A stretch of DNA of 64,000 bases. It comes from Aquipuribacter hungaricus (GTDB lineage: Bacteria > Actinomycetota > Actinomycetes > Actinomycetales > JBBAYJ01). The notes under the pieces are model-generated. The model made no database searches. It was not told where the DNA came from and was given only the letters and a program-made list of their open reading frames with translations. Location of the stretch: NCBI RefSeq assembly GCF_042663885.1, contig NZ_JBHSXV010000001.1. One strand, given 5' to 3'. A program made the translations under genes and the position numbers. Of this stretch, positions 8,995 through 17,116 are shown one piece after another (the stretch's first letter is position 1; every line of letters begins with the position of its first letter).

Positions 8995-9387
8995 ATGCCC
9001 AGCCCTGCGGCCACGACCGAGCGGACGGCGGGGAGCCTGCCCGTCACGGCGGCCCCGGCGCCGGCGTGCTGCGCCCCGCTCGTCGGCGAGCCGCTCGGGG
9101 CGGAGGACGCCGCCCGCTTCGCCCGCACGCTGCGGGCGATCGCCGACCCCGCCCGGCTCCGGCTGCTGTCCATGGTCTCCGTGCACGAGGGCGGCGAGGC
9201 CTGCGTCTGCGACCTCACCGAGCCCCTGGGCCTGTCCCAGCCCACCGTGTCGCACCACCTCAAGGTGCTCGTCGAGGCCGGCCTGCTAACCCGCGACAAG
9301 CGGGGCGTGTGGGCGTACTACGCGCTCGTGCCCGGAGCCCTCGACGCGGTGGCCGACGTGCTGCGCACCCCTCAGACCGCACGCTGA
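8995..9387 (+). CDS. arsR: ArsR-family arsenic-responsive repressor
   Basis: The 130-aa winged-helix protein has the ArsR core DPARLRLLSMV, then ACVCDLTEPLGLSQPTVSHHLKVL (recognition helix), then the wing DKRGVWAYYAL. Candidate arsenite ligands are the CC pair near residues 25-26 and the CVC motif in the helix before the recognition helix, an arrangement seen in actinobacterial arsenic sensors. It probably represses its own operon and acr3 from the sites at 8903-8973. The arsC gene follows 13 bp downstream. Confidence 0.9.
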   Translation: MPSPAATTERTAGSLPVTAAPAPACCAPLVGEPLGAEDAARFARTLRAIADPARLRLLSMVSVHEGGEACVCDLTEPLGLSQPTVSHHLKVLVEAGLLTRDKRGVWAYYALVPGALDAVADVLRTPQTAR

Positions 9388-9400
9388 CCAAGGAGCACGC

Positions 9401-9847
9401 ATGGACGAGACCCCCGACCAGACCCTCCCGACGGTGCTGTTCGTGTGCGTGAAGAACGGCGGCAAGTCCCAGATGGCGGCCGGGCTGATGCGGCAGGCCA
9501 CCGGCGGCCGCGTGCAGGTGCTGTCGGCAGGCACCGCCCCGGGCGGCGCGGTCAACGCCCTGTCCGCGGAGTCCCTGCTCGAGGTAGGCGTCGACATCCG
9601 CGACCAGGTGCCGCAGCCGGTCACGGACGAGCTGGTCGCCGCGGCGGACCTCGTCGTCGTGCTCGGCCGCGACGCCGTGGTGGCTCCCGAGGACGGCACC
9701 CCGGTCGTCACGTGGGACACCGACGAGCCGTCCGAGCGCGGCATCTCGGGCATGGAGCGGATGCGGCTGGTGCGCGACGACATCGCCGCCCGCGTGGACG
9801 CCCTCGCGGCCGACCTGGCGCGGGCCACGGACGCCCCCCTCCCCTGA
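9401..9847 (+). CDS. arsC: arsenate reductase / low-molecular-weight phosphatase family (mycothiol-type ArsC)
   Basis: The 148-aa protein has an LMW-PTP fold: a P-loop near the N-terminus (VLFVCVKNGGKSQMAAGLM), a GTAPGGAVN stretch and a WDTDEP acid-loop region. In this ArsC subgroup the classical P-loop arginine is a lysine (CxxNGGKSQ), as in mycothiol-dependent arsenate reductases of actinomycetes. It would reduce arsenate to arsenite for export by Acr3. The start has an AAGGAG site 6 bases upstream. It is probably cotranscribed with arsR. Confidence 0.85.
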   Translation: MDETPDQTLPTVLFVCVKNGGKSQMAAGLMRQATGGRVQVLSAGTAPGGAVNALSAESLLEVGVDIRDQVPQPVTDELVAAADLVVVLGRDAVVAPEDGTPVVTWDTDEPSERGISGMERMRLVRDDIAARVDALAADLARATDAPLP

Positions 9848-9925
9848 GGCGGACGGGCGAGGGGAGCCCTGCCAGGGCACCCCGCCGGGCCACCGCGGGC
9901 GCGAGCCGGCGGGCACGATCGTCGG

Positions 9926-10510
9926 ATGGACCTCCAAGACTTCCTCGACCACGTCGACCACGGGCTGCCCGTCGAGGGCGGCTCGGACCTGCACGCCTTC
10001 ATGGTCCGCGCGGCCCAGGACGCCCTGCGGACCACCGCCGAGCTCAACGGCGCCTACCGCAGCCCCGAGGAGGTGCACGCGCTGCTCGAGCGCCTGACGG
10101 GACGCCCGGTCCCCCGGTCGGTGACGGTGTTCCCGCCGTTCTACTCCGAGTTCGGCAAGAACCTCGTCCTCGGCGAGGGGGTCTTCGTCAACATGGGCTG
10201 CCGGTTCCAGGACACGGGCGGGATCACGATCGAGGACGGCGCACTGATCGGGCACGGCACGACCCTGACCACGCTGGACCACGCCATGGACCCCGGGCAC
10301 CGCGCCGACATGGTCCCCGCGCCGGTCCGCATCGGGCGCAGGGCGTGGCTGGGGGCCGGCGTCACGGTCGTGCCGGGCGTCACCGTCGGGCCCGGGGCCG
10401 TCGTCGGGGCCGGCGCGGTCGTCACGCGGGACGTGCCCGCCGACACGGTCGTGGCCGGGGTCCCCGCCAGGGTCCTCCGCGCCACGGGCTTCACGACCGC
10501 GCCTGCCTGA
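9926..10510 (+). CDS. sugar O-acetyltransferase (maltose/NodL/LacA-type, left-handed beta-helix)
   Basis: The 194-aa protein has the Mac N-terminal region (DALRTTAELNGAYRSPEEV), then hexapeptide repeats forming a left-handed beta-helix. Residues FYSEFGKNLVLGEGVFVNMGC and TTLTTLDHAMDP carry the active-site His, and the C-terminal GAGAVVTRDVPADTVVAGVPA is typical. It transfers acetyl from acetyl-CoA to a sugar hydroxyl in the cytoplasm. It is co-directional with the ars genes, 78 bp after arsC, but not obviously related to arsenic. Confidence 0.85.
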   Translation: MDLQDFLDHVDHGLPVEGGSDLHAFMVRAAQDALRTTAELNGAYRSPEEVHALLERLTGRPVPRSVTVFPPFYSEFGKNLVLGEGVFVNMGCRFQDTGGITIEDGALIGHGTTLTTLDHAMDPGHRADMVPAPVRIGRRAWLGAGVTVVPGVTVGPGAVVGAGAVVTRDVPADTVVAGVPARVLRATGFTTAPA

Positions 10511-10520
10511 CCCGCCGTCG

Positions 10521-10549
10521 CGTCCTGCCCCCGGGGCGCGGGCAGGACG
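10521..10549. terminator. terminator-like hairpin after the acetyltransferase gene
   Basis: Perfect 10-bp arms (CGTCCTGCCC and GGGCAGGACG) around a 9-base loop lie 10 bp after the stop codon. There is no T-tract, which is common for GC-rich actinomycete terminators. Confidence 0.5.
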
Positions 10550-10629
10550 GCGCGCGGGTTCTGGGACCGGTCCTTACCCTGGTCACGACGCGACCTGCCG
10601 GCGCCTCGGCCCACGACACGGAGGACCTG

Positions 10630-11823
10630 ATGGCGCACCACGAGGTCCTGGTCGTCGGGGGCGGGAACGCGGGCATCTCGCTGGCCGCCCGGCTCCTGCG
10701 CGACGGTGCGCGGGACGTCGCGGTCGTCGAGTCCGAGACCGTCCACCGGTACCGACCCCTGCTCAACTACGTCGGCGCCGGCGAGGCGACGATGGCCTCG
10801 CTCGAACGGCCGGCGGCCTCCGTCGTGCCGCGCGGCTGCACCTGGGTGCGGGACCGCGTCGTCGCGGTCGAGCCGGAGGTGCCGGCGGTGCGCACCCAGG
10901 GCGGGACCCGGATCACGTGCACGACGCTGGTCGTCTGCCCCGGGCTGGAGGAGGACTGGGACGCCACCCCCGGGCTGTCGGAGGCGTCGGCGGCGGGCTG
11001 GGCCGGGTCGACCTTCACCGTGGAGGGCGCCCCGCGGGTGTGGCCCGCCCTGCGCGACCTCACCGGCGGACGGGTGGTGTTCACCGTGCCGCCCGAGCCG
11101 GCCCCGTGCAGCGCCACCGCCCTCAAGCCGCTGTTCATGGCGTGCGACCACTGGCGCCGCCGAGGGGTGCTGGAGGACGTCGACGTCCACCTGGTCCTGC
11201 CCGGTCCGTCGCCGCTCGGCCTGCCCGGGCCCGACCGGTACCTGGAGGAGGCGCTGACCTCCTACGGGGTGGACGTGCTGCGGGAGGGCCGCGTCACGTC
11301 GCTGCGGGACCGCCGGGTGACCGTGTCGACGCCCACCGGCTCCCGGGAGCTCGACGACGTCACCTTCGCGCACGTCGTCCCGCACTACCGGGCGCCGTCC
11401 TGGGTGGCCCGGAGCCCGCTGGCCGGCGCGACCCCGGCCGGCCTGGTCGACGTCGACCCGACCACGCTGCGGCACCGCCGGTACCCCGCGGTCTGGTCGC
11501 TCGGCGACGTCGCCGACCACCGCACCAGGTCCTCCGGCGGCGCACTGCGGGAGCAGGTCACGGTGCTGGCCCGCAACATCGCCCTCACCCGTGACGACGC
11601 GGGCGTCAGCACGGCGCGGCTGGCGCGCTACGACGGCTACACCGTCATGCCCGTCACGGTCGCCCGGCACCGCCTCATGCTCGTGGAGGTGGACCGGGAC
11701 GGCCGGCCCAGACCCTCCGTGCCCTTCCCGGACCTCGTGCGGCCCCGGCGGGCGACGTGGGTGGCCGACCGGTACGCCCTGCCCGTCACCTACTTCCGGG
11801 GCATCCTGCGCGGCCGGGTGTGA
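10630..11823 (+). CDS. FAD-dependent sulfide:quinone oxidoreductase-like protein
   Basis: The 397-aa protein begins with a dinucleotide-binding motif (VLVVGGGNAGISLAARLL) and follows the type II NADH dehydrogenase/SQR fold. It contains PAPCSATALKPLFMACDHWRRRG, which aligns with the CxxAPxK segment of SQRs carrying a redox cysteine. It also has GDVADHRTRSSGGALREQ near the end and a C-terminal amphipathic stretch. A role in sulfide oxidation to the quinone pool is likely, but the exact substrate cannot be fixed. The ATG at 10630 follows a GGAGGACCTG site. Confidence 0.75.
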   Translation: MAHHEVLVVGGGNAGISLAARLLRDGARDVAVVESETVHRYRPLLNYVGAGEATMASLERPAASVVPRGCTWVRDRVVAVEPEVPAVRTQGGTRITCTTLVVCPGLEEDWDATPGLSEASAAGWAGSTFTVEGAPRVWPALRDLTGGRVVFTVPPEPAPCSATALKPLFMACDHWRRRGVLEDVDVHLVLPGPSPLGLPGPDRYLEEALTSYGVDVLREGRVTSLRDRRVTVSTPTGSRELDDVTFAHVVPHYRAPSWVARSPLAGATPAGLVDVDPTTLRHRRYPAVWSLGDVADHRTRSSGGALREQVTVLARNIALTRDDAGVSTARLARYDGYTVMPVTVARHRLMLVEVDRDGRPRPSVPFPDLVRPRRATWVADRYALPVTYFRGILRGRV

Positions 11824-11880
11824 GGAGCGGGCTCCGCACCGGGGCGGACCGGCGCGGGACCTGCCGTACGTGCCGGTCGC

Positions 11881-12486
11881 CTAGAGCCACCCGTTCTCCT
11901 GGGCGAGGCGGTGGGCCTCGGCGCGGGTGGGCACCCCGAGCTTGGCCGTGACGGCGCTCAGGTGGTTGCGGACCGTCCCCGGTGACAGGAACAGCGCCCG
12001 GGCGACGTCGCGGACCGGCCGGTCGGCGGCGGCCAGCGCGAGGACCTCGGCCTCGCGCGGGGTCAGCGGCGACGGCGGGGCGGTGAGGACGTCGGCGGCC
12101 AGCACCGGGTCGACGTAGCGCTGGCCGTCCCGTACCCGCCGGACCACGTCGGCCAGCGCCGCACCGGGGGCACCCTTGGCGAGGAAGCCGCGCGCCCCCG
12201 AGGCCAGCGCCCGGCGCAGGGCGGCCGGCCCGCCGTGGCCGGTGAGGACGACCACGCGGCAGCCGGGGAGCACCCGGGCGAGCTCGCCCACGACCGCGAT
12301 CCCGTCCATCGTGGGCATCTGCAGGTCGACGACCGCGACGTCCACGCGGTGGGCGAGCGCCAGCCGGACGGCCGCGGCCCCGTCGGCGGCCGTCGCCACC
12401 ACCTCGATGTCCGGCTCGCGGTCCAGCAGGAGCGCCAGGGCGTCACGGACCATCTCCTCGTCGTCGGCGAGCAGGACGCGGATCAT
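11881..12486 (-). CDS. LuxR-family (NarL-type) response regulator
   Basis: The 201-aa protein has an N-terminal receiver domain: the DDEE acidic pocket near residues 8-11, phospho-acceptor Asp in VVDLQMPTMDG, conserved Thr in VVLTGHGG and Lys in LAKGAPG. The C-terminus is a LuxR HTH (LTPREAEVLALAAADRPVRDVARALFLSPGTVRNHLSAV). It overlaps the stop of the upstream histidine kinase by 4 bp (ATGA), so the two are translationally coupled and form a cognate pair. Confidence 0.9.
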   Translation of the reverse strand: MIRVLLADDEEMVRDALALLLDREPDIEVVATAADGAAAVRLALAHRVDVAVVDLQMPTMDGIAVVGELARVLPGCRVVVLTGHGGPAALRRALASGARGFLAKGAPGAALADVVRRVRDGQRYVDPVLAADVLTAPPSPLTPREAEVLALAAADRPVRDVARALFLSPGTVRNHLSAVTAKLGVPTRAEAHRLAQENGWL

Positions 12487-13652
12487 CGACCGGCCATGAC
12501 CAGGCGGACCTCGAACAGCCCACCGACCGGTCCCCAGGTCAGGCGGGCACCTGCGCGTGCCGCCCGCCCGGCCAGGGCCGGCAGTCCGGTGCCCCGCACG
12601 CCGTCGACCGGTCGCAGCCCGTCGTTCACGACGACCAGCGTGGCGCCCGCGTCGCCGGCTGTCAGGTCCACCGACACCTGCATGGCGTCGCTGTGCCGGA
12701 GCAGGTTGGTGACCGACTCCCGGACGACGGCGGCCAGCAGACCGGTGGAGGTCGGGTCGAGGACGTGCGCGATGGCGGCATCGGCACGGACGGTCGCCGC
12801 GATCCCGGCCGAGGCGAGCACGAGCTCCGCGGTCCGCAGCTGCTCCGCCAGGTCGACGGTGCCGTAGCCGTGCACGGCGGCCCGCACCTCCGCCAGCGTC
12901 GAGGCGGCCAGCCCGCGGACCGCCTCGGTCTCGGCGCGCGCCCGGACGGGGTCGACGGCGACCAGGTCGCCCGCCACCTCGGCCCGCAGCGCGATGACCG
13001 TGAGCCGGTGGCCGAGCAGGTCGTGCAGCTCCTGCGCCAGCCGCAGCCGTTCCGCGCTGACGGCCAGACCCGCCTCCGCCTCGCGCCCGGCCTCCGCGGC
13101 CACCAGCAGCCGGAGCAGCCACACCAGCACCTGCCCCATGAGGACCACCAGCGCGGCGGTGCCGACGGTGAACCCGAGGGTCTGCGGCACCGACTGCCCC
13201 CAGACCACCGCCCCGACCACGGCGACCGCGACGAGCGCGCCCCCCAGGGCGAGCACCGCGCGAGGGGCGAGCACGAGCAGCAGGACCCCGACCACGGTCC
13301 CGGCCAGCCACGCCCACGGCTCCTGCCCCGGCGCCGCCCACGCCCCGACCACGGGCCACAGGGCCAGCGCCGAGGCGAGCAGCACCGCGACCAGGCCATC
13401 GCGGGTGCGCGACCCGACCCACGGGGTGACCGCCGCCCGCAGGAGCAGGACGAGGGCCGCTCCCGACGCCGCCGCGAGCGCCCCGACCAGCAGCCACGCC
13501 GCGCGCGAGGGAGGGTCGACCAGGGCCAGCGGCAGGAGCACCCCCCAGCCCACGTTGACCGTGAGGATCGCCAGGACGACGAGCCGCGCCCGACCCGCCC
13601 GGTCGGTGACGCCGCCGGGCCGGGACCCCGGCGTCACCATGCGCCCCATCAT
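12483..13652 (-). CDS. sensor histidine kinase (NarL/DesK type)
   Basis: The protein of about 389 aa has roughly eight hydrophobic helices in its first 200 residues, then a HisKA_3 dimerisation domain with the phospho-acceptor His (RLRLAQELHDLLGHRLTVI). A GHKL ATPase domain follows (VRESVTNLLRHSDA for the N box, GTGLPALAGRA for the G box). The canonical central D-x-G motif is weak (NDGLRPVDG). It pairs with the response regulator immediately downstream. The double Met start (MMGRM) was chosen as the first start after the preceding gene. Confidence 0.85.
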   Translation of the reverse strand: MMGRMVTPGSRPGGVTDRAGRARLVVLAILTVNVGWGVLLPLALVDPPSRAAWLLVGALAAASGAALVLLLRAAVTPWVGSRTRDGLVAVLLASALALWPVVGAWAAPGQEPWAWLAGTVVGVLLLVLAPRAVLALGGALVAVAVVGAVVWGQSVPQTLGFTVGTAALVVLMGQVLVWLLRLLVAAEAGREAEAGLAVSAERLRLAQELHDLLGHRLTVIALRAEVAGDLVAVDPVRARAETEAVRGLAASTLAEVRAAVHGYGTVDLAEQLRTAELVLASAGIAATVRADAAIAHVLDPTSTGLLAAVVRESVTNLLRHSDAMQVSVDLTAGDAGATLVVVNDGLRPVDGVRGTGLPALAGRAARAGARLTWGPVGGLFEVRLVMAGR

Positions 13653-13714
13653 CGACCCGCCGGGGGCGCCGTGCCGGTGCGCTGCCGGGTCGGCGGCGCT
13701 CGACCGGGGCGGGG

Positions 13715-14335
13715 TCATCGCAGCAGGACGAGCTGGAGGGCGACAAGCACGTCGAGGGCGCCGCACCACTCGGCGTAGGAGCGGGAGACCACCTCTCGCC
13801 GCCGCAGGTGGACCAGGTCCCACACCCCGTGGCCGAGCCAGCCGACGGCCAGGACCCAGCGGCCCACGTCCGGGGCGGCGAGCAGCGCCACCACCGCGAC
13901 GCCCGCGAACAGCACGTACCCGACGACCTGCCTGGCGAGCAGGGCCCGGCCGGCGTGCCCGCCGGGCTGCCGTCCCGGGTGACTGCCGAGGTCCGTGCCG
14001 CGGTCCCTGCCGTGGTGCACCGCGCCCGCCAGGGCCACCACCGCCGCCACGGTCGTGACGGCGAGGACGTGGTCGACCGTGCCCCGGGACTGCAGGGCGC
14101 CGAGGGCGACGACGCTGACCAGCAACGCCGGCCAGCTCGCCCGGGGCCGCTGGAGCACCGCGAGGACGACGTAGAGCAGCGGCAGGACGGGCAGCAGCTG
14201 CGCGGCGGTGACGGTGTCGACGCCCCAGAGCGCCGCGGCCAGCCCGACCGCGAGCGCCGTGGGCCAGCGACGGAGGAGCACGAGCAGCGGCGGGGCGGCG
14301 CGACCGGCGGCCGGGGCGGTGAGCGAGGTCTGCAC
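13715..14335 (-). CDS. hypothetical polytopic membrane protein
   Basis: The protein of about 206 aa has six to seven hydrophobic helices, a histidine-rich loop (GAVHHGRDRGTDLG) and a last loop GHGVWDLVHLRRREVVSRSYAEWC. The GTG at 14335 has a perfect GGAGG seven bases upstream and is preferred over the ATG at 14371. Similar small membrane proteins are often found next to NarL-type two-component pairs in actinomycetes; the function is unknown. It is upstream of and co-directional with the kinase gene (62 bp). Confidence 0.65.
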   Translation of the reverse strand: MQTSLTAPAAGRAAPPLLVLLRRWPTALAVGLAAALWGVDTVTAAQLLPVLPLLYVVLAVLQRPRASWPALLVSVVALGALQSRGTVDHVLAVTTVAAVVALAGAVHHGRDRGTDLGSHPGRQPGGHAGRALLARQVVGYVLFAGVAVVALLAAPDVGRWVLAVGWLGHGVWDLVHLRRREVVSRSYAEWCGALDVLVALQLVLLR

Positions 14336-14518
14336 GGTGGGCTCCTCCGAGAGGCGGCGGGACGCCTCCACCGTCGCCCCCTCCGGAGGCCGGCCCCCAG
14401 GTGCCGGTCGTCATGGTCCGGGCATGACAGCCAGGGCACCCGCAGGTGACGTGACGCACCTGGGAGCACGCGCCGACCCGCGGCACCGTCGAGGGACACC
14501 CCGACGGAAGGAGATCCG

Positions 14519-14980
14519 ATGGACCGCACCGCGAGCAGCCGCACGACGAGCACCGCCGGCACGACGAGCACCGCCGGCAGGGCACGCGCCCTCGCGGTGC
14601 ACTACGTCCAGATGCTGCTGGCGATGGGCGCGGGGATGCTCCTGCTCCTGCCGGCCTGGGCGCTGGCGACCCGGGACCTGAGCGCGGCCTGGCTCGCCCG
14701 CCCGGAGGTGCCGCCGCTGGTCATGGCGACCGCCATGACGGCCGGGACGGTCGTGTGGATGCGGCTGCGGCGTCACGGCTGGCGCGATGTCGTCGAGATG
14801 TCGGCGTCGATGTACCTGGGGTCCGTGGCGCTGCTCCCGCTCCTGTGGCTCGGCATGCTCGACGGCGACGGCGTCATGGCCCTGGGGCACCTGCTCATGC
14901 TCGTGGCGATGGCTGTCCCGATGCTCGCGCGCCCGGAGGTCTACGCCGTCACGCACCGGCACCACCGGTCGACGGCGTGA
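14519..14980 (+). CDS. small four-helix membrane protein
   Basis: The 153-aa protein has a Thr/Ser-rich N-terminus, then four membrane helices (MLLAMGAGMLLLLPAWALA, PLVMATAMTAGTVVWM, MYLGSVALLPLLWLGML, MALGHLLMLVAMAVPML) and a His-rich tail (THRHHRSTA). Similar actinobacterial proteins are sometimes labelled FliP-like, but there is no flagellar context here and I do not support that label. GGAAGGAG precedes the start. Confidence 0.65.
   Translation: MDRTASSRTTSTAGTTSTAGRARALAVHYVQMLLAMGAGMLLLLPAWALATRDLSAAWLARPEVPPLVMATAMTAGTVVWMRLRRHGWRDVVEMSASMYLGSVALLPLLWLGMLDGDGVMALGHLLMLVAMAVPMLARPEVYAVTHRHHRSTA
14543..14578 (+). repeat. two exact tandem copies of an 18-bp unit inside the coding sequence
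   Basis: The unit ACGACGAGCACCGCCGGC occurs at 14543-14560 and again at 14561-14578, encoding a doubled TTSTAG in the disordered N-terminus of the membrane protein. It is an in-frame duplication likely to vary between strains. Confidence 0.85.
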
Positions 14981-15065
14981 CCGGCGGAGGGCGTCGCACC
15001 CGGGCTGCGCGCCACGGCTGCGGGGAGGGGTTGCCCGGCGCCGCGTCTGGCGGCACGGTGACGAG

Positions 15066-16028
15066 GTGGCCGCGGACGAGGAACGGGACGGCGTCCGGCT
15101 GAGCAGCCTGGACTCCCCGCTGGGCGACGGGCTGGACGTGACCAAGCGGGACCTGGTCGACCACCTCGACGCCTTCGCCGACCGGCTCGTGCCGCTGCTC
15201 GCGGGCCGTCCGCTGACCGTCACGCGGGTGCGGCCGGGTGCGGCGCCGTTCGTCCAGCGCGACGTGCCGAAGGGGGCGCCCGACTGGGTGCGCACCGTGG
15301 CCACGTGGTCCGACCGGGCCCGGCGCGAGGTGCACCAGGTCCTGGTCGAGGACCGCCGCACCCTGCTCTGGCTGGGCAACCAGCGGGCGGTGGAGCTCCA
15401 CGTGCCGTTCAGCCGGGTGGGGGCGGACGAGCCGACCGGCCTGGTGCTCGACCTCGACCCGCCGGACGGCGCCTCCTTCGACGCGGTGGTCGCCACCGCG
15501 CTGCTGTGCCGCCGGGCGCTCGCCGACGCCGGCCTGGAGGCGGCGGTGAAGACCAGCGGGGCCACCGGCCTGCACGTCGTCGTCCCCGTGCACGGCTCGT
15601 CGGCCGAGGACGTCGCCGCCGCGACCCGTGCCCTGGCCGCCCGCACCGCGGCGCTGGACCCGGACATCGCCACGACCGCGTACGTGGTGGCCGACCGGGG
15701 CGGCCGGGTGTTCGTCGACTCCACCCGGTCGGGCCGCGGCACGGTCGCCGCGGCCTACAGCCCCCGCGTCCGCCCCGGGCTGCCGGTCTCGGCGCCGGTC
15801 GGCTGGGAGCAGCTGGCCGACGTCCTGCCCGGCGACGTCACCGTCCGGACGGCCGTCGCCCGGTTCGGCACCGCGGACCCCTGGGCCGCGGCCCTGCCGG
15901 AGCCGCAGGAGCTGCCGGCCGACCTGGTCGCCGAGGGCCACGGCATCCCGGTCGCCCGGGTGCAGGCCATGCACGAGGGGAAGCGCCGCGCCCGTGCCCG
16001 GGCCGCGGAGGAGCAGCCCCCGACCTGA
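15066..16028 (+). CDS. LigD-type archaeo-eukaryotic primase/polymerase (NHEJ polymerase domain), stand-alone
   Basis: The protein of about 320 aa matches the polymerase domain of LigD. It has VTRVRPGAAPFVQRDVPKGAPDWV near the N-terminus, the metal-binding DLDPPDG motif, KTSGATGLHVVVPV, and the third acidic motif VDSTRSGRGTVAAAYSPR. Such enzymes add ribonucleotides at broken DNA ends. There is no ligase or nuclease domain and no Ku or ligase gene in the window, so partners must be encoded elsewhere. The GTG at 15066 is the best-placed start; the ribosome site is weak. Confidence 0.8.
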   Translation: MAADEERDGVRLSSLDSPLGDGLDVTKRDLVDHLDAFADRLVPLLAGRPLTVTRVRPGAAPFVQRDVPKGAPDWVRTVATWSDRARREVHQVLVEDRRTLLWLGNQRAVELHVPFSRVGADEPTGLVLDLDPPDGASFDAVVATALLCRRALADAGLEAAVKTSGATGLHVVVPVHGSSAEDVAAATRALAARTAALDPDIATTAYVVADRGGRVFVDSTRSGRGTVAAAYSPRVRPGLPVSAPVGWEQLADVLPGDVTVRTAVARFGTADPWAAALPEPQELPADLVAEGHGIPVARVQAMHEGKRRARARAAEEQPPT

Positions 16029-16068
16029 CCGCTGCCCGACGACCGGGCCCGCGTGCTTGTGTGTCCCC

Positions 16069-16623
16069 GTGCAGAGGTGGTGGACGCGGACGGGCCCCCG
16101 GGCCGCCCGCGTCCTCGACGCCGTGCGGCCGCACGTCGACCTGGTCCTGGTGGTCGTGGTGACGGTGGCGGCCTTCGCGCCGCCCCTGGCGGGGCGGGGC
16201 ACCCTGCTCGGCTGGGAGGAACCCGTGCGGGACCTCGACGTCCTGGCCGTCGTCCTGGTGCTGGGCCACTCCCTCCCGCTCGCCCTCCGGACGCGGTCCC
16301 CGGGCTGGTGCCTGCTGCTGGTCTCGGTCTCGGCGTCCGTCTACCAGTGCCTCGGGTACCGGCAGACCGTCGCGAGCATCGCGGTGTACCTGGCCCTGTA
16401 CACCGTCGGGTACCGGCAGCGCCGGCACCGGGTGCTCACGGCGGCGGCCTGGCTGCTGGGCTACGCCGCCCTGTGCCTCACGCTGCTCCGGCTCGGCTCC
16501 CCCGTCCCGCCCGTGGAGCTGGTCGAGTTCCTCGCCCTGCCGGTCGGGTGCTGGCTGGCCGGGGCCCTGGCGGGCGCCGGGCTGGCCCAGCACAGCTGGC
16601 CGCAGAGCTCGCGGGACAGCTGA
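16069..16623 (+). pseudogene. sensor histidine kinase remnant: N-terminal membrane domain only
   Basis: The frame encodes about 184 aa with five hydrophobic helices (VDLVLVVVVTVAAFAPPLAG, LDVLAVVLVLGHSLPLAL, WCLLLVSVSASVYQCLGY, TVASIAVYLALYTVGYR) of the DUF7134-like sensor found before HisKA_3 domains. The kinase and ATPase domains are missing. After about position 16590 the sequence continues directly into the second half of a thioredoxin in another frame, and the kinase frame stops at 16623. This is a deletion-like junction. Confidence 0.65.
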
Positions 16624-16841
16624 AGCTGGTCAAGGTCGACGCGGACCTCTCGCCGGAGGTGAGCCGCCGCTTCGAGGTCCAGGCGATCCCCACACTGGTC
16701 CTCATGCACCACGGCCAGGTGGTCGCCACGCAGACCGGCGCCGCCCCCGTGAGCACCCTGCGGTCGTGGCTGACCGAGCACCTGCCTCAGCCGGACGCCA
16801 CCGGGGCGGACGCCCCTTGGACCGGGGAGGACCGGCGATGA
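16594..16841 (+). pseudogene. thioredoxin remnant lacking the active-site half
   Basis: The recognisable part starts LAAELAGQLKLVKVDADLS and contains the cis-proline region FEVQAIPTLVLMHHGQ and the final helix TLRSWLTEHL. The N-terminal half with the WCGPC active site is absent, replaced by the kinase remnant. Its TGA overlaps the ATG of the next gene (ATGA), showing that the original gene was an intact, coupled member of the operon that continues with the UBP finger and the cNMP/TrxR-like fusion. Confidence 0.7.
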
Positions 16842-17116
16842 CCTCGGTCCCCGGTCGGGCGGTCCCGGACCCCCACCTCGCGCTGGTCCGGCCGGTAGGG
16901 CCGCCCCGGACGGCGGGCTGCGAGGGGTGCCTGCGGCTCGGCACGCCGTGGGTGCACCTGCGGCAGTGCCTGACCTGCGGCGAGGTCGTCTGCTGCGACT
17001 CCTCCCCCATGCGCCACGCCCGCGCCCACGCCGCCACGACGAGGCACGTCGTCGTGCGCTCGATCGAGCCCGGTGAGAGCTGGAGGTGGTGCTATGCCGA
17101 CGAGCAGTTCGTCTGA
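16838..17116 (+). CDS. UBP-type zinc finger protein
   Basis: The 92-aa protein is essentially one ZnF-UBP domain: CEGCLRLGTPWVHLRQCLTCGEVVCCDSSPMRHARAHAATTRHVVVRS, with the alternating Cys and His ligands of the family. In eukaryotes this fold binds the C-terminus of free ubiquitin; in actinomycetes it occurs beside redox flavoproteins and its role there is unknown. Overlaps with both neighbours (4 bp before, 23 bp after) indicate tight coupling to the oxidoreductase. Confidence 0.85.
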   Translation: MTSVPGRAVPDPHLALVRPVGPPRTAGCEGCLRLGTPWVHLRQCLTCGEVVCCDSSPMRHARAHAATTRHVVVRSIEPGESWRWCYADEQFV

